A program made the position numbers and the translations under genes. A DNA stretch of 64,000 nt from the IMG/VR virus record IMGVR_UViG_3300045970_000027, positions 20,306 through 84,305 of that record. One strand, written 5' to 3'. This DNA comes from a virus. Positions 14,827-22,791 of this stretch are shown here, in pieces. A model generated the notes under the pieces. That model made no database searches and was not told the origin of the DNA. It saw only the letters and a list, made by a program, of their open reading frames with translations. Each line of letters starts with the position of its first letter. The first letter of the stretch is position 1.

Positions 14827-15200
14827 GCCGCGATGGCCACCGTGTTCAGGTTCTCCGCTGCACCGAGCGTGCGCCATATGGCGACCGGACGGCTGCCACC
14901 GCCAGTACGGGTCGCCTTCGTGAAGTAGCCGGTCGTGTCGACCAGACCGTTCTTCGCCATATGGCGCAGCATCGGGCCGAGGATGCGGTGGTCGATCTGG
15001 GCCTTCGGGAGGGTGCCCTTCTCAACGGCCTTGTCGATCTCGGCCCAGATGTGGTCCATCGTGAAGGTCGAGTGGCGGCGGGTGGTCCGGTTGATCGCCG
15101 TGAAGACGACGCGGAGCCACTCCTGCTGGACGGCATCGTACGAGCCGTACTTGTGCTTGTTCGCGTGGATGAACGACTTGGTAAGCATGGAAGGGGTCAT
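14823..15200 (-). CDS. Putative winged-helix DNA-binding protein
   Basis: 125 residues. The C-terminal half ('DHRILGPMLRHMAKNGLVDTTGYFTKATRTGGGSRPVAIWR') fits a recognition helix followed by a beta wing. The N-terminal half is basic. AGGAGA lies upstream of the ATG at 15200. It may be a small regulator or a replication accessory factor; the DNA-binding call rests on pattern only. Confidence 0.6.
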   Translation of the reverse strand: MTPSMLTKSFIHANKHKYGSYDAVQQEWLRVVFTAINRTTRRHSTFTMDHIWAEIDKAVEKGTLPKAQIDHRILGPMLRHMAKNGLVDTTGYFTKATRTGGGSRPVAIWRTLGAAENLNTVAIAA

Positions 15201-15213
15201 GGTGCCAGTTCTC

Positions 15214-15375
15214 CTAGTACTCGTAGTTTTCGTAGTTGAGGCTGCGAACGATGCCGATCTTGGAAGCGATGGCCATGATCTTCTTGAGGTCGGGCTCCTC
15301 GGAGACCTCGACTCGGAGGTTGAGGTACATCGTGGTCTTGCTCTCTGTCGGTTCTTCGATGGGTGAGACGGTCAT
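15214..15375 (-). CDS. Small hypothetical protein (53 aa)
   Basis: Read directly from the sequence: ATG at 15375 preceded by AAGGAGAA, stop TAG at 15214. The product (begins MTVSPIEEPTESKTTMYLNL, ends SLNYENYEY) looks like a beta-alpha-beta unit, similar in size to an ACT or ferredoxin-like half (YLNLRVEVSEEPDLKKIMAIASKI). It fills the gap between the winged-helix gene and the next gene. Function unknown. Confidence 0.65.
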   Translation of the reverse strand: MTVSPIEEPTESKTTMYLNLRVEVSEEPDLKKIMAIASKIGIVRSLNYENYEY

Positions 15376-15387
15376 GCGTTGTTCTCC

Positions 15388-15861
15388 TTAGAAGGTTCTG
15401 CGACGGGTTGTATTCGATGTGCGACGGGTTAGTTCCCGACTGACGAGCGCAGTGTCACGCTCGATGTTGTTGGCCATGGCCTCGATCAACTTGCGGTATG
15501 CGTGTAGTTCCTCGACCGACTCTTTGAGAGCCAAGACGTCAGGGTCGGTAGCGACCTCAGCGCGAGCGAACGTCACGCGGTTCTCGCTCTTGCCCGTCCC
15601 CCGCAGCATCTTTGTCTGCTCCAAGATGGACAAGCGCTTCTCATACGAGCGCTCGTCCACTTGGGAGCAGGAGACCTGCACGGCGATGAAGTCGGCGTAG
15701 GCGGTTAACTTGCTGTAGAGGACCATCAGGGCCTCATCACCCAGATCCGTGATGTCGGCTGGGAGACTGGGGATGTCGTACAGAGGCTTAGCCGGGACCT
15801 TGATGCCCTGAGACTCAAGGGCGCTCACGGCTGCCTGCGACTGGGTGTTGGCGTACAGCAT
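15388..15861 (-). CDS. Conserved phage coiled-coil protein
   Basis: 157 residues from the ATG at 15861, which overlaps the exonuclease stop by one base (TGATG). It is mostly helical, with charged heptad-like segments (DEALMVLYSKLTAYADFIAVQ, KRLSILEQTKMLRG) and a conserved-looking end 'RKLIEAMANNIERDTALVSRELTRRTS'. I recall this end from other actinophage proteins of unknown function. Position next to the Cas4-like exonuclease hints at a role in DNA recombination. Confidence 0.65.
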   Translation of the reverse strand: MLYANTQSQAAVSALESQGIKVPAKPLYDIPSLPADITDLGDEALMVLYSKLTAYADFIAVQVSCSQVDERSYEKRLSILEQTKMLRGTGKSENRVTFARAEVATDPDVLALKESVEELHAYRKLIEAMANNIERDTALVSRELTRRTSNTTRRRTF

Positions 15862-16742
15862 CAGCCCACCAACTCTGAGAAGGGAGCGCACGCCTTGCAG
15901 GAGCCGGTGGTGCTCTGGCTGCAAGTCGGGGCTACATGTGACGTCCTGACGGCGTACTGGATGTCGAACGCGGTATCCAGCATGTCCTTGGCGATGTCGG
16001 CGTTCCGCTGGACGACGAACTCCTTGTAGGCCTGATTGAGTTTCAGTTCCATGATGAAGACGATCTCGTTGGGTGCCGGGTACTCCAGTAGGCCCTTCGC
16101 CTCCATCATGTGGGCGATCTCAAGGTAGAGGAAGCCCTGACGGAGGTAGGTCGGGAATGGGCGACGGATGTTCTTCCATGCCGTCTCAACGTCGGTGTCG
16201 ATGATGAGGGCTGGCTGCTCCATCCGGATCGTGCCGGGGCCGACGCTCTTGACCTCTAGGAAGAAGTCGGCACCGAGACCGCGCACCCAGCCGTCAGCGT
16301 GACCGGCCAGCAGGAGGTCGTCGTCAATGAGTCCGACCTCGGCGTACTTGAGGAGGTCAGAGCCGCAGGAGTGGCAGTGGAACGGGGACTGCGCCCAGAA
16401 CGTGTGGTGGCAGTTCAGGCACTTCCACTTCCCGTAGAGGTTTCCCATCTCACCGATACGACTCTGCCACTTCGCGTGGATGGCGTGGCCCTCATCGAAG
16501 ATGTTCTGCAGCCGAAGGTTCGGGTTGTCCTCGACCGGGGCCTTGCCGACGACCTTGAAGTAGTAGGCGCGAGCGCAGAAGTCGCGCTTGCAGAGATCGG
16601 AAGGATGGATGACGTCAGTGCGACGGTCTTCCTTCGGCCGAGAGATGAGGTACCTCTCGATGGGTCCGATCAGCCGTGTGTCGTGCTTCTTAGTGTCGAG
16701 GTACTTGCTTAATGAACTGCTTGGCTTTGAGGCCGCCATCAT
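15861..16742 (-). CDS. Cas4/RecB-type PD-(D/E)XK exonuclease
   Basis: 293 residues (ATG at 16742; ATG at 16739 equally possible). Nuclease motifs: 'HPSDLCKRDFC' (Cys51), 'GHADG' (Asp150) and 'FLEVKS' (Glu163, Lys165). A C-terminal Cys set (Cys274, Cys282, Cys285) with Cys51 fits the four-Cys Fe-S site of Cas4 and AddB nucleases. A separate zinc ribbon (Cys108, 111, 123, 126) is inserted between the first and second nuclease motifs. It probably resects DNA for recombination together with RecA. Its first 53 bp overlap the WhiB gene. Confidence 0.85.
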   Translation of the reverse strand: MMAASKPSSSLSKYLDTKKHDTRLIGPIERYLISRPKEDRRTDVIHPSDLCKRDFCARAYYFKVVGKAPVEDNPNLRLQNIFDEGHAIHAKWQSRIGEMGNLYGKWKCLNCHHTFWAQSPFHCHSCGSDLLKYAEVGLIDDDLLLAGHADGWVRGLGADFFLEVKSVGPGTIRMEQPALIIDTDVETAWKNIRRPFPTYLRQGFLYLEIAHMMEAKGLLEYPAPNEIVFIMELKLNQAYKEFVVQRNADIAKDMLDTAFDIQYAVRTSHVAPTCSQSTTGSCKACAPFSELVG

Positions 16743-17217
16743 TCTCCATCACCCATTGTTTGAACGTGGTGTTCTTGAGTCGAAGTGCCTTGAACTTACG
16801 GAGGAGGTGGGATCGTTCACGGTGTGAAAGGCCGCCCCAGATCCCGTGGGTGTCTTCCATCTGGACGGCGTGCAAGAGGCACTCCTTGCGTACGGAGCAC
16901 TCTGGGTCCCCCTCGCCGGTCCCCCAGCAGATGGCCTTGGCCTCGTCTGCGATGGTCTTGTAGAGGGCCTTGTCACGGGGCGGGTAGAAGATGTCGCCGA
17001 CCTGCGGCGTCCCGTCTTCCCCGGCGTAGAGGTAGGTCGTGTCCCGGCTGATGCACTTGGAGGTGTATCGCCATGCCCATTCTGGCTCGTAGTCCACTGG
17101 TCTCCCATTGAAGTCGCGTATATGGCGGCATCGGCAGGGCAGTAGGACTGGCGTCCTGTGTAACACGGGGTGGCAGTAGGGGTCACAGACCCTCACCTGT
17201 TTCAGTGAGGTAGTCAT
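16690..17217 (-). CDS. WhiB-family Fe-S transcription regulator, atypical
   Basis: 175 residues from the ATG at 17217. The GIWGG turn (125-129) followed by an ER-containing helix is the WhiB hallmark. Cys55, Cys97, Cys107 and Cys113 fit the four Fe-S ligands, but the second spacing is x9 where WhiB normally has x2. An extra N-terminal Cys cluster (11, 15, 28, 30) precedes the domain. WhiB proteins act with the host vegetative sigma factor, so it may redirect host transcription; it also supports an actinobacterial host. The start is uncertain: the gene overlaps its upstream neighbour by 35 bp and lacks a clear ribosome-binding site. Confidence 0.75.
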   Translation of the reverse strand: MTTSLKQVRVCDPYCHPVLHRTPVLLPCRCRHIRDFNGRPVDYEPEWAWRYTSKCISRDTTYLYAGEDGTPQVGDIFYPPRDKALYKTIADEAKAICWGTGEGDPECSVRKECLLHAVQMEDTHGIWGGLSHRERSHLLRKFKALRLKNTTFKQWVMENDGGLKAKQFIKQVPRH

Positions 17218-17494
17218 CCTCAAGAAGGATGAAGTAGTTCTTGCCGCCGAGGGCGACAGCGAAGAGCGGGATGCGACTGGCCATGATGGCCTGCTTCTCC
17301 AGTTTGACGAGGTCCTCAGCCTTCAGGCTGTACGACTTGGCAGCAGTGAACTTGTGCTCCACCAAGTACTTCTCGGACCTCACGTCGCCCTTCCTCGACC
17401 AGAACGCACCTGAGGCGGCGACGGTAGTTCCACCAAGAGTCTTGGCGAGCCGCTTCTCATGCTTCTGACTCTCCTTGAGTCCTTGGGGCTTCAC
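17183..17494 (-). CDS. Small PD-(D/E)XK nuclease, resolvase/VRR-like
   Basis: 103 residues from a GTG at 17494. 'QKHEKRLAKTLGG...GAFWSRKGDVRSEKYLVEHKFTAAKSY' places an early Glu, an Asp (GDV) and a Glu-x-Lys (VEHK), the core of PD-(D/E)XK nucleases, followed by beta strands 'IPLFAVALGGKNYFILL'. Size resembles archaeal Holliday-junction resolvases and VRR nucleases. A 12-bp inverted repeat (17499-17565) sits just upstream and could hide the ribosome-binding site. Confidence 0.75.
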   Translation of the reverse strand: MKPQGLKESQKHEKRLAKTLGGTTVAASGAFWSRKGDVRSEKYLVEHKFTAAKSYSLKAEDLVKLEKQAIMASRIPLFAVALGGKNYFILLEDDYLTETGEGL

Positions 17495-17498
17495 GTAC

Positions 17499-17565
17499 GG
17501 AGGCCTCGGGTCATGGCGCTAACTGTAGTACAGACTTGCACCACATGCAACACCCCGAGGCCTCC
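17499..17565 (-). terminator. Long-loop inverted repeat between lysin and nuclease genes
   Basis: GGAGGCCTCGGG (17499-17510) and its exact complement at 17554-17565, 43 bases apart. It starts 11 bases after the lysin stop (17577) and ends 5 bases before the nuclease GTG (17494). It has no T-run. It may be a terminator, an RNA stabiliser or a translation control hairpin. Confidence 0.5.
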
Positions 17566-17576
17566 GCGTGTCGTGA

Positions 17577-17996
17577 TTACGTGCCGCTGCAGTACGTCCC
17601 GTGCCACGCTCTAATCCCGCCACGCTCGATGCTGTGTATGAAGACAGCGTCTTGTGCGTACGGTGGCGCAGCAGACGCAGGCATGTACGCCCACGGCTTT
17701 GCGAGTGGTGTGAATCGAGCATTGCCAGTCCACGTCGACTGGATCATTTGGTAGGCCCCGGCGGCCGATGAGACACGGCGGTTTGGGTAGCGGGCCTTGT
17801 AGTGCCCCGCGTTGATCGACTCATGCCGACGAATGCAGTACCCGAGGTCTCGGATCCATTTCGGCTTACCGTGCCACACCTTGGTGGCTCCGGAGTCGTT
17901 CCACATGTTGGGGGTGCTAACTACGACAGGTTGACTTTCGTGTGCGACCTGCGGCGCGAATATGAGACTTGCTGTGAAGAACAGTGGTGCCCACAT
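17577..17996 (-). CDS. Secreted Rpf-like transglycosylase (putative lysin)
   Basis: 139 residues from the ATG at 17996, chosen for AAAGGTGAG upstream. Residues 1-18 form a hydrophobic signal-like segment (MWAPLFFTASLIFAPQVAH). The rest matches the resuscitation-promoting-factor/transglycosylase domain: 'CIRRHESINAGHYKARYPNRRVSSAAGAYQMIQSTW' with the catalytic Glu in RRHES, then a QDAVFIHSI helix and paired Cys that may form a disulfide. It would cleave the glycan of actinobacterial peptidoglycan after export. It is likely an endolysin or release factor; no holin is adjacent. Confidence 0.8.
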   Translation of the reverse strand: MWAPLFFTASLIFAPQVAHESQPVVVSTPNMWNDSGATKVWHGKPKWIRDLGYCIRRHESINAGHYKARYPNRRVSSAAGAYQMIQSTWTGNARFTPLAKPWAYMPASAAPPYAQDAVFIHSIERGGIRAWHGTYCSGT

Positions 17997-18042
17997 AGGC
18001 TCACCTTTCGTCAGACGACAGGGACAAGGGTTCGGATTCCGA

Positions 18043-19092
18043 TCATGCAGCCACCTCCTCTGGGGTACGGGGTTCATCGGGGGTCGTGAGGGCCAACTGG
18101 CGCAGTTCCTCAGCAAGAGTGATGTCCTCGCGGACGGCGTTGATGATGCCGTCGACGCCCTGCCACTTGTCGTCCTTGTAGTAGTACCAAGCACCCCTTC
18201 GGGTGATGATCTCCTTGACGAGGCAGAGGGCGACGATCTCCTTGCCGAAGTCGATCTCACCGGGAAGGCACTGCCCACCCTCATCGAAGTACATGTCGAT
18301 GAAGGCGACACGGTGGGGCGGGGCCGACTTGTTCTTGAGAGTCCGAAGACGCATACTCTGGCCAATCCGCTTCTTGTTGCCTGACGGGCCGATCTCGATC
18401 CACTCGTCGCGCTTGACCTCAGTACGGGTGAAGTAGGCGTAGTCCTTTCCGACACCACCGGGAGTCGTACGGGGGTCGCCATGCATGACGCCGATCTTGA
18501 AGCGCCACTGGTTGACCATGATGCCGATGATCGGCCGCTCTGACTCGGTCAACGAGCGCTGCATGGCCGCGCCGACCTTACGGAAGAACTTGTTGGTCAG
18601 CATGGCCCCACGACCGATGGTCAGTTCGTCCATCCCCTTGGCGACCTCAGGAGAGGGTGTCAGGGCGGGGTAGGAGTCGATGACGATGCAGTCGACCGCC
18701 TTACTCTCCGCGAACGCGAGGCAGGCATCGTAGGCCTCCTCCATGACGGTTGTCTCAACCACGATCACGCGAGTTGGGTCGACCCCACAGGTGATGGCCC
18801 AGTCGGCTACCCACGGCTCTGCCGCTACCCAGACTGCGGTGTAGTCGGGGTCCTTAGCCTGATTGTGGGCGATCATCTTCATGGCGAGGTACGACTTACC
18901 GTGACTCGGCTCTCCTACGAGTTCATGCCATTGGTTGACAGGGAAGCCTCCACCAAGGATGTAGTCGTAGGTTACGGATCCAGTACTGACACGACCACCG
19001 AACTCTGTGATGTCGGACGCCACGACGAGGACGTCGCCACCCAACTTCTTGTTGAGGTCGGCGATGATCTTCTTGGCCTCTGGGCTGATCAC
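18043..19092 (-). CDS. RecA-like recombinase
   Basis: 349 residues with a RecA core: Walker A GEPSHGKS (60-67), a catalytic-Glu region 'VAAEPW', Walker B 'DCIVIDSYPAL' (~134-142), and a downstream L1/L2 region including 'GIMVNQWR'. It drives strand exchange in phage recombination and repair, in the manner of T4 UvsX. The C-terminus is acidic. The ATG overlaps the upstream stop by 4 bp, within a chain of five coupled genes from polymerase to RecA. Confidence 0.88.
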   Translation of the reverse strand: MISPEAKKIIADLNKKLGGDVLVVASDITEFGGRVSTGSVTYDYILGGGFPVNQWHELVGEPSHGKSYLAMKMIAHNQAKDPDYTAVWVAAEPWVADWAITCGVDPTRVIVVETTVMEEAYDACLAFAESKAVDCIVIDSYPALTPSPEVAKGMDELTIGRGAMLTNKFFRKVGAAMQRSLTESERPIIGIMVNQWRFKIGVMHGDPRTTPGGVGKDYAYFTRTEVKRDEWIEIGPSGNKKRIGQSMRLRTLKNKSAPPHRVAFIDMYFDEGGQCLPGEIDFGKEIVALCLVKEIITRRGAWYYYKDDKWQGVDGIINAVREDITLAEELRQLALTTPDEPRTPEEVAA

Positions 19093-19334
19093 TTGATGTC
19101 CTCCACGGTGATGGCTCCTTCTGGGATGGTCGCGCTTATGAGTGCGTCGCTGACCTTGAAGTTCACGGTCTTGACGAGGCCTGACGGGAGGTTGATGTCG
19201 ATGTTCAGGGTCACCGTGTCGTTCTCGTAGACGTACGTCTTGTAGTTGGTCAAGAGCCAGCCCGTTCGGGGATCACCGTTAGACAGTCTCTTCTTACGCT
19301 CTCGCTTGGTCTCCTTTCGGAGGTGGATGATCAT
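19089..19334 (-). CDS. Hypothetical beta-rich protein
   Basis: 81 residues. A very basic N-terminus (HLRKETKRERKKRLSNG) precedes a beta-rich body (YKTYVYENDTVTLNIDINLPSGLVKTVNFKVSDALISATI). It is coupled on both sides by 4-bp overlaps, so it is probably made with RecA. It may bind nucleic acid through its basic end; unproven. Confidence 0.65.
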   Translation of the reverse strand: MIIHLRKETKRERKKRLSNGDPRTGWLLTNYKTYVYENDTVTLNIDINLPSGLVKTVNFKVSDALISATIPEGAITVEDIK

Positions 19335-19693
19335 GGGGTCGGTAGTCCTTGCATCTCTCGTCCTTCGGTGTAGCCGCAGGAGTAACAGCGCGGGGGAACC
19401 TTCGCCATCCCGGTCTGGCTAACCACTGCGGCGCTATTGGCTCGGGAGAAGAAGAGGTCGCTCCCGCACATCGGGCAGTTGGACGACTCCGTACGAGCCG
19501 CCTCTCCACCCCTCCACTGCATGGCGGCATCGAACGTGTTCTCGATGGTCACTTGGATGTCCTGCTGCCTCTGCTGCGGCTGTGCTGGGGGCTGGTACTG
19601 GGGCCGCTGGGTTACCGGAGGTCCCGGTCGGTACGCAGGGGGCGCTGCAGGCTGCGGGTTCCCCATCTTGTTGGCCCACCAACTACTGCTCAC
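19331..19693 (-). CDS. Pro/Gln-rich protein with zinc ribbon
   Basis: 120 residues. Residues ~14-45 are a Pro/Gln-rich linker (PAAPPAYRPGPPVTQRPQYQ...). The C-terminal half has CPMCG and CYSCG pairs 31 residues apart, a zinc ribbon. Coupled by 4-bp overlaps to both neighbours. It may be an adaptor in the replication or recombination complex, but no function is known. Confidence 0.65.
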   Translation of the reverse strand: MSSSWWANKMGNPQPAAPPAYRPGPPVTQRPQYQPPAQPQQRQQDIQVTIENTFDAAMQWRGGEAARTESSNCPMCGSDLFFSRANSAAVVSQTGMAKVPPRCYSCGYTEGREMQGLPTP

Positions 19694-20250
19694 GCTGCCC
19701 GCCCCTTCGGCTTCTCGTCGTCCTTGACAGTCGCCTTGAAGAGGCTGTTGGAGGCTGTATGGAAGACGACGACACCTTCGGGGTCCATGAAGCCGGGAGA
19801 GGCCACCGAGCCGAACTCAGACAGGAGGTCGAGTTGGTGGTCCACGGCCCCCGTGGTGAACGGTCCCTCGTACAGGATGGGGACTGCACGGAGGCATGGG
19901 ACGAGGTGGCCGATGGTCTCAGGGGTCCACCGAGACACGTTGAAGAGCGAGAACCGCTTCTCCGTCAGGCCGTACCCGCGCTGGACACCCTGACCCCACC
20001 ACTCTCCGAAGTGGAGTCCTTCACCCAGAGTCTCAGCCAGTTCCCAGCGATTCTGGTCGACCCACTTCGCGAACCCGTGGTTGTCGTCGGACGGAGTGAT
20101 GATCCGCTTGCGGGACTGGGCTACCACGATGGGGAAGCCGCCCTGATCGTAGGTGATGTTGATCGCGGCGTTCGTGCCGTCGATCTTCTCGGTGATAACG
20201 ATCTCCCGGTTGAGGCGGGGGATCTTAGGGAATGGAACGAAGTCAGTCAT
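19690..20250 (-). CDS. RNA ligase (nucleotidyltransferase superfamily)
   Basis: 186 residues with ligase motifs in order: motif I 'TEKIDGTNAAI' (adenylated Lys), 'GLHFGEWWGQGVQRGYGL' around motif III, 'EGVVVFH' (motif IV) and 'FKATVK' (motif V). It is a minimal nucleotidyltransferase core with little C-terminal addition, closest in layout to T4 Rnl2-like enzymes. T4-type RNA ligases repair tRNA or other RNA cut by host defence. It could also act on DNA nicks. Coupled to its neighbours by 4-bp overlaps. Confidence 0.82.
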   Translation of the reverse strand: MTDFVPFPKIPRLNREIVITEKIDGTNAAINITYDQGGFPIVVAQSRKRIITPSDDNHGFAKWVDQNRWELAETLGEGLHFGEWWGQGVQRGYGLTEKRFSLFNVSRWTPETIGHLVPCLRAVPILYEGPFTTGAVDHQLDLLSEFGSVASPGFMDPEGVVVFHTASNSLFKATVKDDEKPKGRAA

Positions 20251-20675
20251 GCTGTCGCCTTGTCGTATGAGTAGGAGATGAGGCCGAGGTCGTGCAGTTG
20301 GGTGAGCGTGCCGCGTAGGGTCGCCATCGTGACCTTTGAGAAGAGGTCGACCATGTGCTCGGTCTCCTCTGGATCGGCACTCTGGTCAGACATCGTCATG
20401 TAGTACTGGATGACGCTGTCGGACATGACACTCGCGAAGACGGCTAGCAGAGGTGCGAGAGGAGTGAGGCTGAAGATCCTCTCGGAGGACTCCTCTATCT
20501 CGACCTCGACGTCGTCCAGTGGTGGGAGGCCCATCAGTGTGCTCAACTGCTGCGCTTCCGAGATCCCGCTGTCGAGCAGGAAGCGGTGCAGCATGAGGGG
20601 AACGTTGACCTGCTTGACGACGTGGGCCGCCTGCACGGCCGTTATGGGCTTGGCCTTGCGCTTGAAGATACTCAT
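20247..20675 (-). CDS. Hypothetical helical protein downstream of DNA polymerase
   Basis: 142 residues, mostly helical, with a basic start (MSIFKRKAKP), an acidic middle (LDDVEVEIEESSE) and a C-terminal 'KVTMATLRGTLTQLHDLGLISYSYDKA' that could be a winged-helix end. Coupled by 4-bp overlaps to the polymerase and the RNA ligase. No family recognised; a replication accessory role is suggested only by context. Confidence 0.6.
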   Translation of the reverse strand: MSIFKRKAKPITAVQAAHVVKQVNVPLMLHRFLLDSGISEAQQLSTLMGLPPLDDVEVEIEESSERIFSLTPLAPLLAVFASVMSDSVIQYYMTMSDQSADPEETEHMVDLFSKVTMATLRGTLTQLHDLGLISYSYDKATA

Positions 20676-22690
20676 TTTCCTTTACCCCAAGTCTCTGCGA
20701 TCTTGACGTCTGCGATGAGTGGGACCTTGAGGAAGGTGATTCCCTCCATGGCCTTACGGATGGCCTCTGCGGTCTCGTCCGCGAGGTGGGTCGGAGTGGT
20801 CGTAACCAACTCGTCATGGATCGTCAGAACGAGGTGAGCCTCGTCTGGGATCATCTTGCTAGCGCGTACTAGTGCCATCTTCATGATGTCGGCCGCGCTG
20901 CCTTGGATCAGCGTGTTGAAGCACTGACGCTCGGCCTTGGCTACCTGCCACCAGACGTCGCTCTTGAGGTCGGGGAGGTAACGACGGCGACCGGTGATCG
21001 TGGCGACGAACGGGACGGGGATCTGCTTCTTGGCCGTACGAATGCTAAGGGCCTTGAGCATGTCGATGTTCTTGAACTTGTGCGAGAACTCGTATAGGAG
21101 TTCCTTAGCCTCATCGACAGAGCAGCCGATCTGGCTGGCGATCTTGTCGGGGCCGACTCCGTACGCGATGGAGAGGACGAGGACCTTGCCAGCCTTTCGG
21201 TCGACCCCCATCGTGTCGCCGATGGTCGTGTAGATGTCACCACCCGACATGTAGTTCTCGACCATGATCGGGTCCTTGCTGAAGGAGGCGATGATGCGTG
21301 GCTCGATCTGGCTGTAGTCGGCGACGACCAGCGTCTCCCCCTCGGGAGCGATGAAGAGGTTGCGGATCAACTTCCCGTAGTCCGTGCTGGCGTTGGGGAC
21401 GTTCTGCAGGTTCGGGTTCCGGCTGGAGAAGCGGCCGGTCGCCGCACCGATCTGGTTGAAGTCGGTATGCAGGCGGCCACGGTCGAGCAGTGCGTCCTGA
21501 ATGGACGTGCGTGACTTACCGTTCACAGTGTGAATGCGGGTACCCCCGAGGTAGGGGATGACGTACGTACTGCTGAGTTTGGCGAGGTCGGAGTGCTCCA
21601 GCATGGCGTCAACGAGGATGTCTGTATCCCGCAAGGCCTCCAGCGCTTCCGCAGACGTGCTGTAGTCGTGCAGGGTGAGCGTCTCCTTGTTGCGCTTCCT
21701 CTCCCGGCCTTTGTCAGTCAGGATCTTCGCCTGCAGACCACGACCACCCTCCTTCTTCGGGAGGAAGAGGAGTTCGCCCTTCTCCTTGGTCGCATTGAGG
21801 TTGAACTGCCTACCGGCGATGCGGAAGACCTTCTCCTTCGCCTGTGCGATGTCGATCTCCAACCGCTTGGCCAGATCCTCAAGAGACTCGGTGTCGAGAG
21901 GTGTTCCGGTCAGTCTCATCAGGGTGACGACGGGGAGGACGTCCATCTCTAGCGCGAAGACCTTGCGTAGGCTGTCGCGCTCGATGAGAGGCTCCATGGC
22001 CTGCCACGCCTTGACGGTGGCGACGACGTCGAGGTGTGCGTACTTGGCTACCTCAGTGAAGCCGTGCGCCTCGATCTCCTTGCCGACGCCCTTGACCATC
22101 TCGACCCCGGCGTACTTCTTGGCTACATCCTTGAGGTTGAAGCCGTACCCCTTGTCGGAGTCGATGAGGAAGGCAGTGACCATCGTGTCGGCATACGGTC
22201 CGGCTGGGATGCCGCCGATGTACTTGGCAACCGAGCCAAGGTCGAACGCGAGGTTGTGGCCGACCTTCAGCATGTCCGACATGAAGAGAGGCTTGAGGGC
22301 GGTGAACGTCTCCGTACGGGTCAACTGCTCGGGGGCGTCAGTCCAGACCGTCTGCGCCTTCTTGATGTCGGTGCTGTAGTCGGTCTTGCGGGGGTCGAGT
22401 CCACGCGACATGCGGTCGCGGAGGTCCTGCGAGTCCTTGAGAGCCATGATGTGCTCAACGAACTCACCGTGGGGATGCCCCATCGGGATGACGCAGGAGA
22501 AGAAGTCGTTTGCGAGGGCGATCCATGTGACGTTGTTACGCCACGTATCACCACGGTGGTCGCCCATCGTCTCGACGTCGAACGCCAAGAACTGGCCGGT
22601 TGAGAGTAGTTCGACTGCGCGGTCTAGGCCAGCGCGGTCGGTGACGAGGACGTAGTCCTCAAGTCGAGTCGGTTCAAGAACAGCAAGCAC
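20672..22690 (-). CDS. Family A DNA polymerase with 3'-5' exonuclease
   Basis: 672 residues from the GTG at 22690 (AAAGGAAA 6 bases upstream), which rejects a longer frame into the GC-rich gap. Exonuclease: Asp38/Glu40 (FDVET), Asp150 (GHNLAFD) and Tyr217/Asp221. Polymerase: motif A 'VVADYSQIE' (Asp458), motif B around 502-511 (KVLVLSIAYG) and motif C 'TIHDELV' (His-Asp-Glu, 625-627). There is no 5'-nuclease domain, as usual for phage replicative polymerases of this family. It is the phage replicase, acting with the DnaB-type helicase, primase and ssDNA-binding protein encoded upstream. Confidence 0.95.
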   Translation of the reverse strand: MLAVLEPTRLEDYVLVTDRAGLDRAVELLSTGQFLAFDVETMGDHRGDTWRNNVTWIALANDFFSCVIPMGHPHGEFVEHIMALKDSQDLRDRMSRGLDPRKTDYSTDIKKAQTVWTDAPEQLTRTETFTALKPLFMSDMLKVGHNLAFDLGSVAKYIGGIPAGPYADTMVTAFLIDSDKGYGFNLKDVAKKYAGVEMVKGVGKEIEAHGFTEVAKYAHLDVVATVKAWQAMEPLIERDSLRKVFALEMDVLPVVTLMRLTGTPLDTESLEDLAKRLEIDIAQAKEKVFRIAGRQFNLNATKEKGELLFLPKKEGGRGLQAKILTDKGRERKRNKETLTLHDYSTSAEALEALRDTDILVDAMLEHSDLAKLSSTYVIPYLGGTRIHTVNGKSRTSIQDALLDRGRLHTDFNQIGAATGRFSSRNPNLQNVPNASTDYGKLIRNLFIAPEGETLVVADYSQIEPRIIASFSKDPIMVENYMSGGDIYTTIGDTMGVDRKAGKVLVLSIAYGVGPDKIASQIGCSVDEAKELLYEFSHKFKNIDMLKALSIRTAKKQIPVPFVATITGRRRYLPDLKSDVWWQVAKAERQCFNTLIQGSAADIMKMALVRASKMIPDEAHLVLTIHDELVTTTPTHLADETAEAIRKAMEGITFLKVPLIADVKIAETWGKGK

Positions 22691-22725
22691 ACGATTTCCT
22701 TTGGCAGGGTGGCAGATGGAGGGGT

Positions 22726-22764
22726 GGGTGCGGGGACTGGACAGGGGGGGCAGCCCCCGCACCC
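22726..22764 (-). terminator. GC-rich hairpin between ssDNA-binding protein and polymerase genes
   Basis: Perfect 10-bp arms, GGGTGCGGGG (22726-22735) and 22755-22764, with a 19-base loop that itself contains a C-run. It begins 28 bases after the upstream gene's stop (22792). No T-run follows, so it may attenuate or protect the transcript more than end it. Confidence 0.55.
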
Positions 22765-22791
22765 GTGCAGCGCGGCTAGGGAAGGGGGTAC

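Noticed and set aside
17997-18482. Upstream extension of the lysin frame into the recA gene
   Set aside because: The ATG at 17996 has a ribosome-binding site and begins a signal-like segment; the extension is a shadow of recA.
21675-22379. Plus-strand frame of 234 codons inside the polymerase gene
   Set aside because: Antisense to conserved polymerase motifs; Arg/Ser-rich shadow composition.
22691-22762. Upstream extension of the polymerase frame
   Set aside because: The extra 24 residues are translated from a GC-rich hairpin region; the GTG at 22690 has a proper ribosome-binding site.
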